From DATJGR01 sp035494855 (lineage in GTDB: Bacteria > Pseudomonadota > Gammaproteobacteria > Pseudomonadales > Azotimanducaceae), in NCBI GenBank assembly GCA_035494855.1, contig DATJGR010000013.1, positions 1-7,573 of the forward strand: a stretch of DNA of 7,573 bases. Reading direction: 5' to 3'. Positions 1-5,381 of the stretch are shown here, in pieces; position 1 is the stretch's first letter, and every line of letters begins with the position of its first letter. Below the pieces are notes generated by a model, which was not told the origin of the DNA, did not search any database, and was given only the letters and a program-made list of their open reading frames with translations. The position numbers and the translations under genes are program-made.

Positions 1-53
1 GGTATTTCGCCCTGCAGCGCTGCGTCCAACAGTGCGCCGGTGGATGTACTCAT
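1..53 (-). CDS. 5' end of a gene, probably FO synthase (CofG/CofH/FbiC type), cut by window edge
   Basis: An ATG at 51-53 on the minus strand opens a frame that stays open to the left edge and reads MSTSTGALLDAALQGEIP. A GGAG Shine-Dalgarno site lies at 59-62, five bases upstream of the ATG. The gene follows cofC on the same strand after a 69-base spacer, so it looks like the next cistron of the F420 operon. A short helix of the type 'LLDAAL-G' is common at the N-terminus of the radical-SAM FO synthase subunits, which build the deazaflavin core from tyrosine and a pyrimidine precursor, and this is the main F420 biosynthesis step missing from the rest of the window. The catalytic CxxxCxxC motif would lie outside the window, so the family call rests on context and a weak N-terminal resemblance. 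That a gene starts here is fairly safe; its identity is not. Confidence 0.45.
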   Translation of the reverse strand, partial: MSTSTGALLDAALQGEI

Positions 54-80
54 GAATGCTCCGTGTTACAGCCAGAGGTT

Positions 81-104
81 CGCCATCGGGGACCGCGCCA
101 TCGG
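81..104. repeat. Two 9-bp direct copies in the cofC-downstream spacer
   Basis: CGCCATCGG occurs at 81-89 and again at 96-104, a 15-base period, inside the 69-base spacer between the cofC stop and the next start. It lies upstream of the Shine-Dalgarno site at 59-62 on the transcribed minus strand. No function can be assigned; such a pair may be chance in GC-rich DNA. Confidence 0.3.
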
Positions 105-122
105 CCGCAGGACATGGACCAT

Positions 123-791
123 TTAAATCGCGGAAAAGCGATTATGCAGATGCGTCAGACGAGTTGCTATACCGCTTGTTTCTAAGCAAGTTCGCGTCCG
201 GGAGGATCCCGGCCGCTCGAGTACGCGCAACAGATCGCGAGGCGTATCGACGTCGATTCCAAAGGCTTCGTTTCGGACGATCCGCGGCGTGAGGCCGATG
301 CTGAAGGCCGCTTCGGAATGCGGTTTGAAACTGTGTCCGTCGAAGCGGTAACGGATCAGATTCGGCGGTGACGAAACGATGCAATTGGTGCCGTCGCCTT
401 CGGAATCGGGGACCAGCGTAAAACGTTGATGACCGGCTAGGATTTCCGACACGTCCGCCTGTGTGATCAGCGGGACGTCGCCCGGCACGATCAGCGTTCC
501 GGCGGCGTCGCGATTTGCCACCAGGTATCCGCCCGCGGCCTGAACCGACTCCGACAGATCCGCCCCTTCGGCTTCGGCATACAGTTCGCAGCCGTGCACG
601 CGCGTGAGTTCGGCTGCTTCAGGCGCGCGCGAGACCAGCAGAATCCCGGCGAGACCGGGCGTTTGCGTCAGCGTGGTCAGAACGTCGGTGATCATCGCGA
701 GCATCAGCTCGCTGCGCTCGGTGGGCGTGAGCAACGGAGCCAGGCGCTGCTTCGCGTGGCGGATGTTCTTCAACGGCACTACCGCCCACAC
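123..791 (-). CDS. cofC: CofC, phospho-acid guanylyltransferase of F420 biosynthesis
   Basis: A 222-residue cytoplasmic nucleotidyltransferase that uses GTP to activate a three-carbon phospho-acid (2-phospho-L-lactate, phosphoenolpyruvate or 3-phosphoglycerate, depending on lineage) for CofD. The N-terminal VVPLKNIRHAKQRLAP (residues 4-19) is the nucleotide-binding loop region of the family. PGDVPL at 103-108 is the metal-binding Asp motif, DGTN at 133-136 with SPP and SFKPH (154-158) forms the substrate pocket region, and FGIDVDTPRDL at 178-188 is the usual end of the fold. Length is normal, with a tail of about 30 residues after the last motif. The start is GTG at 789-791, supported by GAGGGG at 800-805. 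It follows cofD by 31 bases and is presumably co-transcribed. Family assignment is firm; substrate choice cannot be read by eye. Confidence 0.94.
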   Translation of the reverse strand: MWAVVPLKNIRHAKQRLAPLLTPTERSELMLAMITDVLTTLTQTPGLAGILLVSRAPEAAELTRVHGCELYAEAEGADLSESVQAAGGYLVANRDAAGTLIVPGDVPLITQADVSEILAGHQRFTLVPDSEGDGTNCIVSSPPNLIRYRFDGHSFKPHSEAAFSIGLTPRIVRNEAFGIDVDTPRDLLRVLERPGSSRTRTCLETSGIATRLTHLHNRFSAI

Positions 792-799
792 GGCGCGTT

Positions 800-805
800 C
801 CCCTC
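800..805 (-). promoter_or_regulatory. Ribosome binding site that fixes the cofC GTG start
   Basis: GAGGGG on the minus strand, eight bases before the GTG at 789-791. No ATG in the cofC frame lies close by, so this site is the main argument for the non-ATG start. Confidence 0.65.
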
Positions 806-822
806 ACTCGAGTTGTCTGGCC

Positions 823-845
823 TCAGGCGCTTTTCAGGCGCCTGA
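823..845 (-). repeat. Hairpin at the cofD stop codon, with overlapping 18-bp palindrome
   Basis: TCAGGCGC (823-830) and GCGCCTGA (838-845) form a perfect 8-bp stem with a 7-base loop. On the minus-strand transcript the last three bases of the stem are the cofD TGA stop. The overlapping TTTTCAGGCGCCTGAAAA at 831-848 is itself a perfect 18-bp palindrome. No T-run follows on the minus strand, so this is not a standard intrinsic terminator. It may act as an mRNA processing or stabilising structure between cofD and cofC, or simply reflect the codons. Confidence 0.45.
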
Positions 846-1779
846 AAAACTGCAGCACGTCGGCGGCCAGCTGCCGACGGTCGGCCAAACTTAGCATGAC
901 GGTTTGGGTAACTACAGTCGCGATACCGAGCGCGCCGACCGCGTTTTCGAGCGCCGCGTCCTGGTGATCCATGACGAAGCCGTCAATGAGTCCACGATAG
1001 TGTCGCGCCACCGAAACGGCGTCGTTCGGAATCGACAGCTCCGTCATCATCTTGGCGGTAGGTCCCTTGATTGCGGTGCCCGCGACGATGGGCGAAACGG
1101 CCACGATCGGTACGCGGCGCCGCTTCAGTCCTTCGCGCATGCCCGGCACCGCGAGCACCGGATCGACGCTGACGAACGGGTTGGACGGACAGATGATCAC
1201 GCCGGCGAGATCGGGGTCGTCGAAACGATCTTCGATCTGGCGCGTCGGCGCTGCGGCCGCCGAGCCGGCGAACCGAAATCCCGTCACCGCGGGCGCGCAG
1301 CGGTCGCGCACGAAGTAGTGCTGGAACGCGAGTTCGCCGTTCGCCGTTCCGATCATGGTTCGAACCGGTGCATCGCTCATCGGCAACACGCGGTATTGCA
1401 CCCCGAGTGCCGTGCCGAGTTGCTCCGTTACCTCGGTCAGCGTTGCGCCTTTACGCAGCCGTTGGGTGCGCTCGACGTGCATCGCCAGGTCGAGGTCGCC
1501 GAGATTGAACCACGCCTCGCCGCCGAACTGTTTCAGCGCGTGCATGAATTGCCACGTCTCGCCGCGGCGTCCCCAGCCGGCCTCGGTATTGGATTGACCC
1601 GACAGCGTGTAAACGAGCGTATCGATGTCGGGCGAAACGTGCAGACCGAGGTGCTCGAAATCGTCGCCGGTGTTGACGATGAATGCGATTTCGTCGGGGG
1701 ACAGCAGTTGCGTGAGGCCGAGCGCCAGTTTCGCTCCGCCTACGCCGCCGGTGACGGCGATGAATCGTTCCGAAGCCAT
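823..1779 (-). CDS. cofD: CofD, phospho-acid:FO transferase (2-phospho-L-lactate transferase family)
   Basis: A 318-residue cytoplasmic enzyme that transfers the phospho-acid from the CofC product to FO, giving F420-0 or a close variant and releasing GMP. The family signatures are plain: TGGVGGAK at 10-17, NTGDDFEHLGLHVSPDIDTL at 36-55 (metal and substrate Asp residues), WFNLGDLDLA at 90-99, CPSNPFVSVDPVLA at 197-210, and SPIVAGTAIKGPTAKMM at 229-245. Length is typical. The ATG at 1777-1779 is the only reasonable start: the frame is closed by TGA at 1807-1809 with no alternative codon between, and the GG-VGG motif begins nine residues in. No Shine-Dalgarno site is visible just upstream, which is unusual here, so the gene may be leaderless or start weakly. 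cofC follows after 31 bases; cofE is 645 bases upstream, so cofD may have its own promoter. Confidence 0.97.
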   Translation of the reverse strand: MASERFIAVTGGVGGAKLALGLTQLLSPDEIAFIVNTGDDFEHLGLHVSPDIDTLVYTLSGQSNTEAGWGRRGETWQFMHALKQFGGEAWFNLGDLDLAMHVERTQRLRKGATLTEVTEQLGTALGVQYRVLPMSDAPVRTMIGTANGELAFQHYFVRDRCAPAVTGFRFAGSAAAAPTRQIEDRFDDPDLAGVIICPSNPFVSVDPVLAVPGMREGLKRRRVPIVAVSPIVAGTAIKGPTAKMMTELSIPNDAVSVARHYRGLIDGFVMDHQDAALENAVGALGIATVVTQTVMLSLADRRQLAADVLQFFRRLKSA

Positions 1780-2424
1780 GTCAGCGGAACGGCCCGCAGG
1801 ACCAAATCAGCACGGAAGGGTCGGTTCGGTTCTGAATCGGCGGCACGGTGTCGGCGGCTCCGGTCGAAAATGGCGCCAGTCGCGCGGCGACGAGAATACC
1901 GGGGTCGAGTCGACGGGTCGACCGGCTAGCAAATGAAAACGCTGACCGATATGGAACAGGAGGCGACGGGATGCCGAACGCGTTGTCGATACTGGCCTTC
2001 AGATTAGGCGCTTGAGGCTCGACCTAGGAATCACGCGGTCGACGGCTACGGGTGCAGCCCGCAGCGAAGCACCGAGAGCAGCGCCGGGGATGGCGCGACC
2101 GACCGAAGCGTCCACGTTCTGGCCGCTGGCCTGGCGCCGAGCAATCCGCGCCGCACCATCTCCCGAACGATTTCGTCGTGGCGCGCGCTCTGCTGGTCGC
2201 GCGCCCAGGCCGGGACGCCGGATTGGAACGCCGTTTCGCGCAGTTCGGTGCTCTCTCGATGAAGCTCGAGCAGAGCAGCATTGGTGACATCGGTGATGTT
2301 CATGATGGCGCAGACCTTAGCGCCGGCGACCGACCCGCAAATGTGGGTGGGTTCCGGAATTACAGGTCACTCACACACGCGGCGCGATATTGCGATGTGC
2401 GTCTCAGGGCATGCCGAGCAGCAG
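1780..2424. other. 645-base gap between cofE and cofD
   Basis: This gap interrupts an otherwise tight F420 gene set. The part next to cofD (1780-2045) has stops in all minus-strand frames except one stretch that lacks a start, so no convincing gene is seen. It contains several GTCGAC-like hexamers around 1905-2045, including the 8-bp palindrome GGTCGACC near 1916-1923. The middle holds an 85-codon minus-strand ORF, listed separately. The part next to cofE (2304-2424) shows only a small 5-bp stem, GGCGC/GCGCC, at 2307-2324. No clear terminator after cofE and no convincing promoter for cofD was found by eye. If cofD and cofC are transcribed separately, their promoter should be here. Confidence 0.6.
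2046..2303 (-). CDS. Doubtful 85-residue ORF between cofE and cofD
   Basis: An ATG at 2301-2303 opens an 85-codon frame ending in TAG, on the same strand as the F420 genes. The first 56 residues look protein-like: they read as a charged, amphipathic helical segment with LLELHREST (11-19) and HDEIVREMVRRGLLG (42-56). The codons favour G or C in the third position. The last 30 residues (Pro, Ala and Arg rich) look less natural. The upstream region has only a weak AAGG, eleven bases before the ATG and inside a small stem. I recognise no family. It could be a short lineage-specific gene, a decayed remnant of a longer gene, or chance in GC-rich DNA. Other frames over the same stretch are rich in Arg and Ser and look like shadows. 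Confidence 0.3.
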   Translation of the reverse strand: MNITDVTNAALLELHRESTELRETAFQSGVPAWARDQQSARHDEIVREMVRRGLLGARPAARTWTLRSVAPSPALLSVLRCGLHP

Positions 2425-3186
2425 TCATCGGAACATGTCTTCCTCGAGCGGGCGGATGACGTCGCGTGCGGTCTGTGCGCTGTCTTCCTGCGGAAACCCC
2501 CGCACCAGCGCGACGGGCGTCTTTTCCGTGGTTTCGCCCATCACCAGCGTCGCCGCCGTGGCAATCGAATCCGCGCGGTTGATCAGCGTGACCTTCATCT
2601 CCCGGCCGTAGATGTCGCGCAGCCCGCGTCGGTCGTCGAGCACGGCGAGGCCCGCGCTCCCGATCGCGCCGCCGATCGTGCCGAGCCGCCACGGCCGATT
2701 CATGCTGTCGCTGACGATTACACCGGGTCGCACACCGGTCGTTGCGGCGATGGCGTCGCGGATACGCCGGGCGGACGCGTCCGGGTCCTCTGGCAACAAC
2801 AGTGCGTGTTCGTCTGAATCGTGTTCGATGTTGGATTGGTCGATGCCCGCCTGCGCGCCGACGAGGCCGAGCCGGTGCCGCACGATCAGCACGCCGGGCT
2901 TTTTGCGCAGCACGGTGGTCGATTCGCGCAGAATCAGTTCGACGAGACGCGGGTCTTTTTCGGTTTCCTTGGCGAGTTCGATCGCTTCGCGGCTTGGTGT
3001 GATCGAGGCGAGCGGAATCTGCCGGCCTTCTGCTTTGGACACGATCTTCTGCGCCACCACGAGGATGTCGCCCCCTTGGAGTGGCAGCTTCTGTGCTGTG
3101 AGCGCAGCGAGGATCAGACGTGCAAGATCGTCGCCGGACTGCACCATCGGCATGCCGGCGATCGGAGTGAAGGTCAGCGCAGGCAC
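2425..3186 (-). CDS. cofE: CofE, F420-0:gamma-glutamyl ligase, single-domain form
   Basis: A 253-residue GTP-dependent ligase that adds L-glutamate to F420-0 through amide bonds to build the polyglutamate tail. It shows AGMPMVQSGDDLA (10-22), VVAQKIVSKAEGR (43-55), GIDQSN (114-119), LLPEDPDASAR (130-140) and VSDSMNRPWRLGTIGGAIG (158-176), in the order found in archaeal and bacterial CofE. Length matches the free-standing enzyme; there is no C-terminal nitroreductase-like domain as in actinobacterial FbiB. The start is GTG at 3184-3186, three bases after the npdG stop, without a clear Shine-Dalgarno site, so translational coupling to npdG is likely. The first conserved block begins near residue 10, which supports this start. 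The usual Cys of the GFVCANAG-like block is Gly here (GLVGAQAG, 107-114), which I judge a tolerated change. Confidence 0.96.
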   Translation of the reverse strand: MPALTFTPIAGMPMVQSGDDLARLILAALTAQKLPLQGGDILVVAQKIVSKAEGRQIPLASITPSREAIELAKETEKDPRLVELILRESTTVLRKKPGVLIVRHRLGLVGAQAGIDQSNIEHDSDEHALLLPEDPDASARRIRDAIAATTGVRPGVIVSDSMNRPWRLGTIGGAIGSAGLAVLDDRRGLRDIYGREMKVTLINRADSIATAATLVMGETTEKTPVALVRGFPQEDSAQTARDVIRPLEEDMFR

Positions 3187-3189
3187 GTT

Positions 3190-3852
3190 TCAATGATCGC
3201 TCTGGCCGACGATCTTGATACCCGAGTGCGAGATCGAGTGACGCCGGTTGATCTGGATGAGGATGGACGTCAGGGCCTCGGCCGCCGCCGAATTCTCGAT
3301 CGGACCGGCGTGCCAGCCGGACATGCCGGCTTCCTCGACCAGCTCTACCACCTTGTCGCGCGCCTCTTTGCTGTTGCCGGCGACGAGCACGTCGCACTCG
3401 ATCTTGACGTCCTGCTGCAGCAGGTGCGCGGCGACGTTCTGGAACGCGGTGACGACCTTCACGCCTTCGCCGAGATAGTTCTGCGCGCGCTTCCCGGCCG
3501 AACCTTCCGGCGGCAGTTGCACTGTGCCGACCTTGGGTGGAATCAGGGGCACCGTCACGTCGATCAGTATTTTTCCCTCGAGACCCGAGCGCACCGATTC
3601 CAGCGTCGACAACTGGTGCTCGAACGGCACCGTCAGCACGACGATGTCGCCGGCTGCAGCGGCGGCCGAGTTCACCATCGCGCGCGCCGGCGTCTGCGGA
3701 CTGATCTTCTTCAACTCTGCGACGGCCGCGTCCGCCTTCTCCTGCGTGCGCGAACCGATGATGATCGCGTGTCCGGCTTTGGCCCAACGAATGGCGAGCC
3801 CCGTTCCGAGGTCGCCGGTGCCGCCGAGAATTGCGATGCTTTCTTTTGCCAT
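3190..3852 (-). CDS. npdG: NpdG/Fno, NADPH-dependent F420 reductase
   Basis: A 220-residue Rossmann-fold enzyme that passes hydride between NADPH and F420, supplying reduced F420 to user enzymes. ILGGTGDLGTGLA at 8-20 is the dinucleotide-binding loop. GSRTQEKA (33-40) has the Ser-Arg pair that reads the 2'-phosphate of NADP. VPFEHQ (75-80), IDVTVPL (97-103), AFQNVAAHLL (136-145) and the C-terminal ENSAAAEALTSILIQINRR (186-204) match the Fno family in order and spacing. Length is typical. ATG at 3850-3852 is preceded by a strong GGAGGA at 3858-3863. It is the first gene of the leftward set; its stop lies three bases before the cofE start. A TAGAAT hexamer upstream may be its promoter -10. The assignment is firm. 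Confidence 0.95.
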   Translation of the reverse strand: MAKESIAILGGTGDLGTGLAIRWAKAGHAIIIGSRTQEKADAAVAELKKISPQTPARAMVNSAAAAAGDIVVLTVPFEHQLSTLESVRSGLEGKILIDVTVPLIPPKVGTVQLPPEGSAGKRAQNYLGEGVKVVTAFQNVAAHLLQQDVKIECDVLVAGNSKEARDKVVELVEEAGMSGWHAGPIENSAAAEALTSILIQINRRHSISHSGIKIVGQSDH

Positions 3853-3857
3853 GAACG

Positions 3858-3882
3858 TCCTCCAAATGAGCGGTGGATTCTA
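3858..3882 (-). promoter_or_regulatory. Candidate -10 element and strong ribosome binding site for npdG-cofE
   Basis: TAGAAT (3877-3882 on the minus strand) matches the sigma-70 -10 consensus at five of six positions and would start transcription close to 3870, about 18 bases before the npdG ATG. GGAGGA at 3858-3863 follows. No matching -35 is seen 17 bases upstream in the CG-rich stretch, so the promoter call is weak, while the ribosome site is strong. Confidence 0.4.
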
Positions 3883-3950
3883 GCCTCAATTAGGCGGCGG
3901 CACGTCGCGCTACGCGCGCGAGTCGTGCGCGCGGCGCCGGCGAAACCGGC

Positions 3951-3979
3951 TTGACCCATCAGCCGATTGCTGTTGCTAT
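3951..3979 (+). promoter_or_regulatory. Candidate promoter for the LLM gene at 4008
   Basis: TTGACC at 3951-3956 matches the -35 consensus in five of six positions. After a 17-base spacer, TGCTAT (3974-3979) is a weak -10 (three of six). A start near 3986 would give a leader of about 22 bases containing the GGAG at 3999-4002. A small stem GCCGG-CGAAA-CCGGC sits just before it at 3936-3950. Confidence 0.35.
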
Positions 3980-3998
3980 CGCCGACCCCGCAGATTCT

Positions 3999-4002
3999 GG
4001 AG
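3999..4002 (+). promoter_or_regulatory. Ribosome binding site that fixes the ATG at 4008
   Basis: GGAG lies five bases before the ATG at 4008-4010. This and the family N-terminus (MRIGMIIG) favour this start over the TTG at 3951, which would add 19 residues unlike the family and overlap the candidate -35. Confidence 0.7.
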
Positions 4003-4007
4003 TGGCT

Positions 4008-4916
4008 ATGCGCATCGGAATGATCATCGGCATGGAAGGCGCGACGTTGAACGACCTTGTCAAAACCGCGCAGCGAATGGAAGAACTGAAGTTCGCCAGC
4101 GTTTGGATGGCGCAGATGATGTCGTACGACGCGATCGGCGCGTTGTCGGTGATCGGGCATGCGACGAAACGGATCGGGTTGGGCACCGGAGTCGTGCCGA
4201 CGTATCCGCGGCACCCGACGGCGCTGGCGTCACAGGCACTGACTGCGGCGGCCGCGAGCGACAACCGGTTCCAGCTCGGCATCGGCCTGTCGCACCAGAT
4301 CGTGATCGAGAACATGCTGGGCTTTTCGTACGCGAAACCCGCGTCGCACATGCGCGAATACCTGCAGGTACTCGGTCCGCTGCTCCGCGGCGAGACGGTG
4401 CAGCACGACGGCGACGAGTATCACGTGCATGGCGTGGCGATCTCGGTACCAGGTGCGAAGCGCGTGCCGTTACTCGTCGCTGCGCTCGGCCCCGCGATGT
4501 TGAAGCTCACCGGCGAACTGGCCGACGGCACCGTCACCTGGATGGTCGGGCCGAAGACGATGGAAAAACACATCGTGCCGTCGCTTTCCGCAGCAGCGAG
4601 GGACGCCGGTAAACCCGCCCCGATCGTGGTCGGTGGATTCCCGGTGGTGCTCACCAACAAGCCCGATGAGGCGCGCCAGCGCATCGCGGGTCAGCTGACC
4701 ATCTACGGACAGTTGCCGTCGTATCGCGCAATGCTGGACCGGGAAGGGGTGAAAGGTCCGGCGGACGTCGCACTTGCAGGCGACGAAAACTATCTGCGCG
4801 GCGCGATCGACAGGCTGCACAACATCGGTGTCACGGACCTGAACGTTGCGGTTTCAGCAGGAGACGCGGCGGAGGCGGAACGGACCTTGCAATTTCTCGC
4901 CAGCCTGAACGGCTGA
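4008..4916 (+). CDS. LLM-class F420-dependent oxidoreductase (resembles the MSMEG_4879-type family)
   Basis: A 302-residue luciferase-like TIM-barrel protein of the kind that binds reduced F420 and reduces or oxidises an unknown small molecule in the cytoplasm. It starts directly with strand 1 (MRIGMIIG). It then shows LASQAL (72-77) after GTGVVPTYPRHP (59-70), GIGLSHQ (91-97), MREYLQVLGPLLRGE (115-129), VPLLVAALGPAMLKLTGELADG (153-174, broken here into VPLLVAALG and LADG) and TWMVGPKT (177-184). This combination, especially PTYPRHP, GLSHQ and WM-GPKT, is what I associate with the family named after MSMEG_4879. It is divergent from npdG, whose product would supply reduced F420. The physiological substrate is unknown. 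FMN-dependent function is a less likely alternative given the neighbours. Confidence 0.93.
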   Translation: MRIGMIIGMEGATLNDLVKTAQRMEELKFASVWMAQMMSYDAIGALSVIGHATKRIGLGTGVVPTYPRHPTALASQALTAAAASDNRFQLGIGLSHQIVIENMLGFSYAKPASHMREYLQVLGPLLRGETVQHDGDEYHVHGVAISVPGAKRVPLLVAALGPAMLKLTGELADGTVTWMVGPKTMEKHIVPSLSAAARDAGKPAPIVVGGFPVVLTNKPDEARQRIAGQLTIYGQLPSYRAMLDREGVKGPADVALAGDENYLRGAIDRLHNIGVTDLNVAVSAGDAAEAERTLQFLASLNG

Positions 4917-4942
4917 CGACCCACGCGTGAAGCGTCGTTCAG
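4913..4942. terminator. Candidate bidirectional terminator hairpin between convergent genes
   Basis: CTGACGAC (4913-4920) pairs with GTCGTTCAG (4934-4942) as 8 bp with one bulged T; the 13-base loop contains the palindrome CACGCGTG. The arms contain the stop codons of both convergent genes (4914-4916 and 4939-4941). No good T-run follows on either strand, so termination efficiency is uncertain. Confidence 0.4.
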
Positions 4943-5154
4943 GCGGCTTTGCGGACGGTGACCGCGTCCGGCTTCGCAGCCAGCCGTACGACGTTGTCGC
5001 CCGGCGGCAGCGGCACGATCCCCTCGGCGAAGCGCCGCAGGTTCATCGCGTCGGCGAGACCGGACCAGGTGTAGAAGAGGTCGGCCAGCAGCGGCCCGAA
5101 CACCGGAATCGGGTCGATGATCGTGTCGACGAATCGCTGTTCCGTGGTGCGCAT
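4939..5154 (-). CDS. Unrecognised 71-residue protein
   Basis: A short minus-strand gene lying convergent to the LLM gene (22 bases between stops) and divergent from the downstream SDR. The start at 5152-5154 is chosen because GAGGAA at 5162-5167 sits seven bases upstream; ATG at 5170-5172 would add six residues with a poorer site. The protein has a hydrophobic, Pro and Gly punctuated segment (IIDPIPVFGPLLADLFYTWSG with F19, Y28 and W30; residues 12-32), then an LRRFAEGIVPLPPGDNVVRL-like half. The segment is too short and broken to be a confident membrane helix, and no signal peptide is seen. Codon use resembles the neighbours and the composition is protein-like. I know no family for it. It might be a small partner of one of the adjacent oxidoreductases, but nothing in the sequence shows this. 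Confidence 0.6.
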   Translation of the reverse strand: MRTTEQRFVDTIIDPIPVFGPLLADLFYTWSGLADAMNLRRFAEGIVPLPPGDNVVRLAAKPDAVTVRKAA

Positions 5155-5161
5155 CGATGCA

Positions 5162-5167
5162 TTCCTC
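5162..5167 (-). promoter_or_regulatory. Ribosome binding site that fixes the start of the 71-residue protein
   Basis: GAGGAA on the minus strand, seven bases before the ATG at 5152-5154. It favours this start over two ATG codons further upstream (5170-5172 and 5203-5205). Confidence 0.6.
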
Positions 5168-5218
5168 GTCATGTGCTTGAAGCCTACCCGACGTTGATGA
5201 AACAAAAATTACGCCAAC

Positions 5219-5237
5219 TCCGGCGAAATTCGCCGGA
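5219..5237. promoter_or_regulatory. 19-bp operator-like palindrome in a divergent intergenic region
   Basis: TCCGGCGAA-A-TTCGCCGGA is a perfect inverted repeat with 9-bp arms around a single base. It lies 64 bases upstream of the 71-residue gene start (minus) and 144 bases upstream of the SDR start (plus), the place where a dimeric repressor operator would be expected. On the minus strand an AT-rich TAATTTTTG stretch follows after nine bases, so a hairpin function is also possible. No regulator gene is in the window. Confidence 0.45.
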
Positions 5238-5370
5238 CCGGCTGATTTCATTGAGATTTCCGCTTCGACGACACATCAGTATGGACGCCGAACCTCGAGA
5301 AAATCGAACCACGCTTGTGCAGGGTCGCTCGAGCTGCGCAAGATTGGTGCGGACACCATTTTGCGGGCGC

Positions 5371-5374
5371 GGAG
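5371..5374 (+). promoter_or_regulatory. Ribosome binding site that fixes the SDR start at 5382
   Basis: GGAG lies seven bases before the ATG at 5382-5384. It favours this start over the TTG at 5361, which would add seven residues ahead of the normal SDR N-terminus. Confidence 0.65.
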
Positions 5375-5381
5375 TATAGAG

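Noticed and set aside
904..1929. 341-codon open frame on the plus strand opposite cofD
   Set aside because: Antisense shadow of cofD, whose motifs are unmistakable; no domain visible.
2307..2324. 5-bp stem GGCGC/GCGCC as a terminator after cofE
   Set aside because: Too short, no T-run, and it lies more than 100 bases past the cofE stop.
2360..3889. 509-codon open frame on the minus strand over cofE and npdG
   Set aside because: Translation is dominated by Arg, Ala and Gly with no family motif. It is the out-of-frame shadow of two firmly identified genes.
2821..3954. 377-codon open frame on the plus strand
   Set aside because: Antisense to cofE and npdG, rich in Arg, Asp and His, no recognisable fold; typical of GC-rich antisense frames.
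3951..4007. TTG at 3951 as an upstream start of the LLM gene
   Set aside because: The extra 19 residues are not family-like, and the ATG at 4008 has a good ribosome site five bases upstream.
5315..5344. TTGTGC with CAAGAT 18 bases on, as an SDR promoter
   Set aside because: The -10 matches only three of six consensus bases; too weak to list as a feature.
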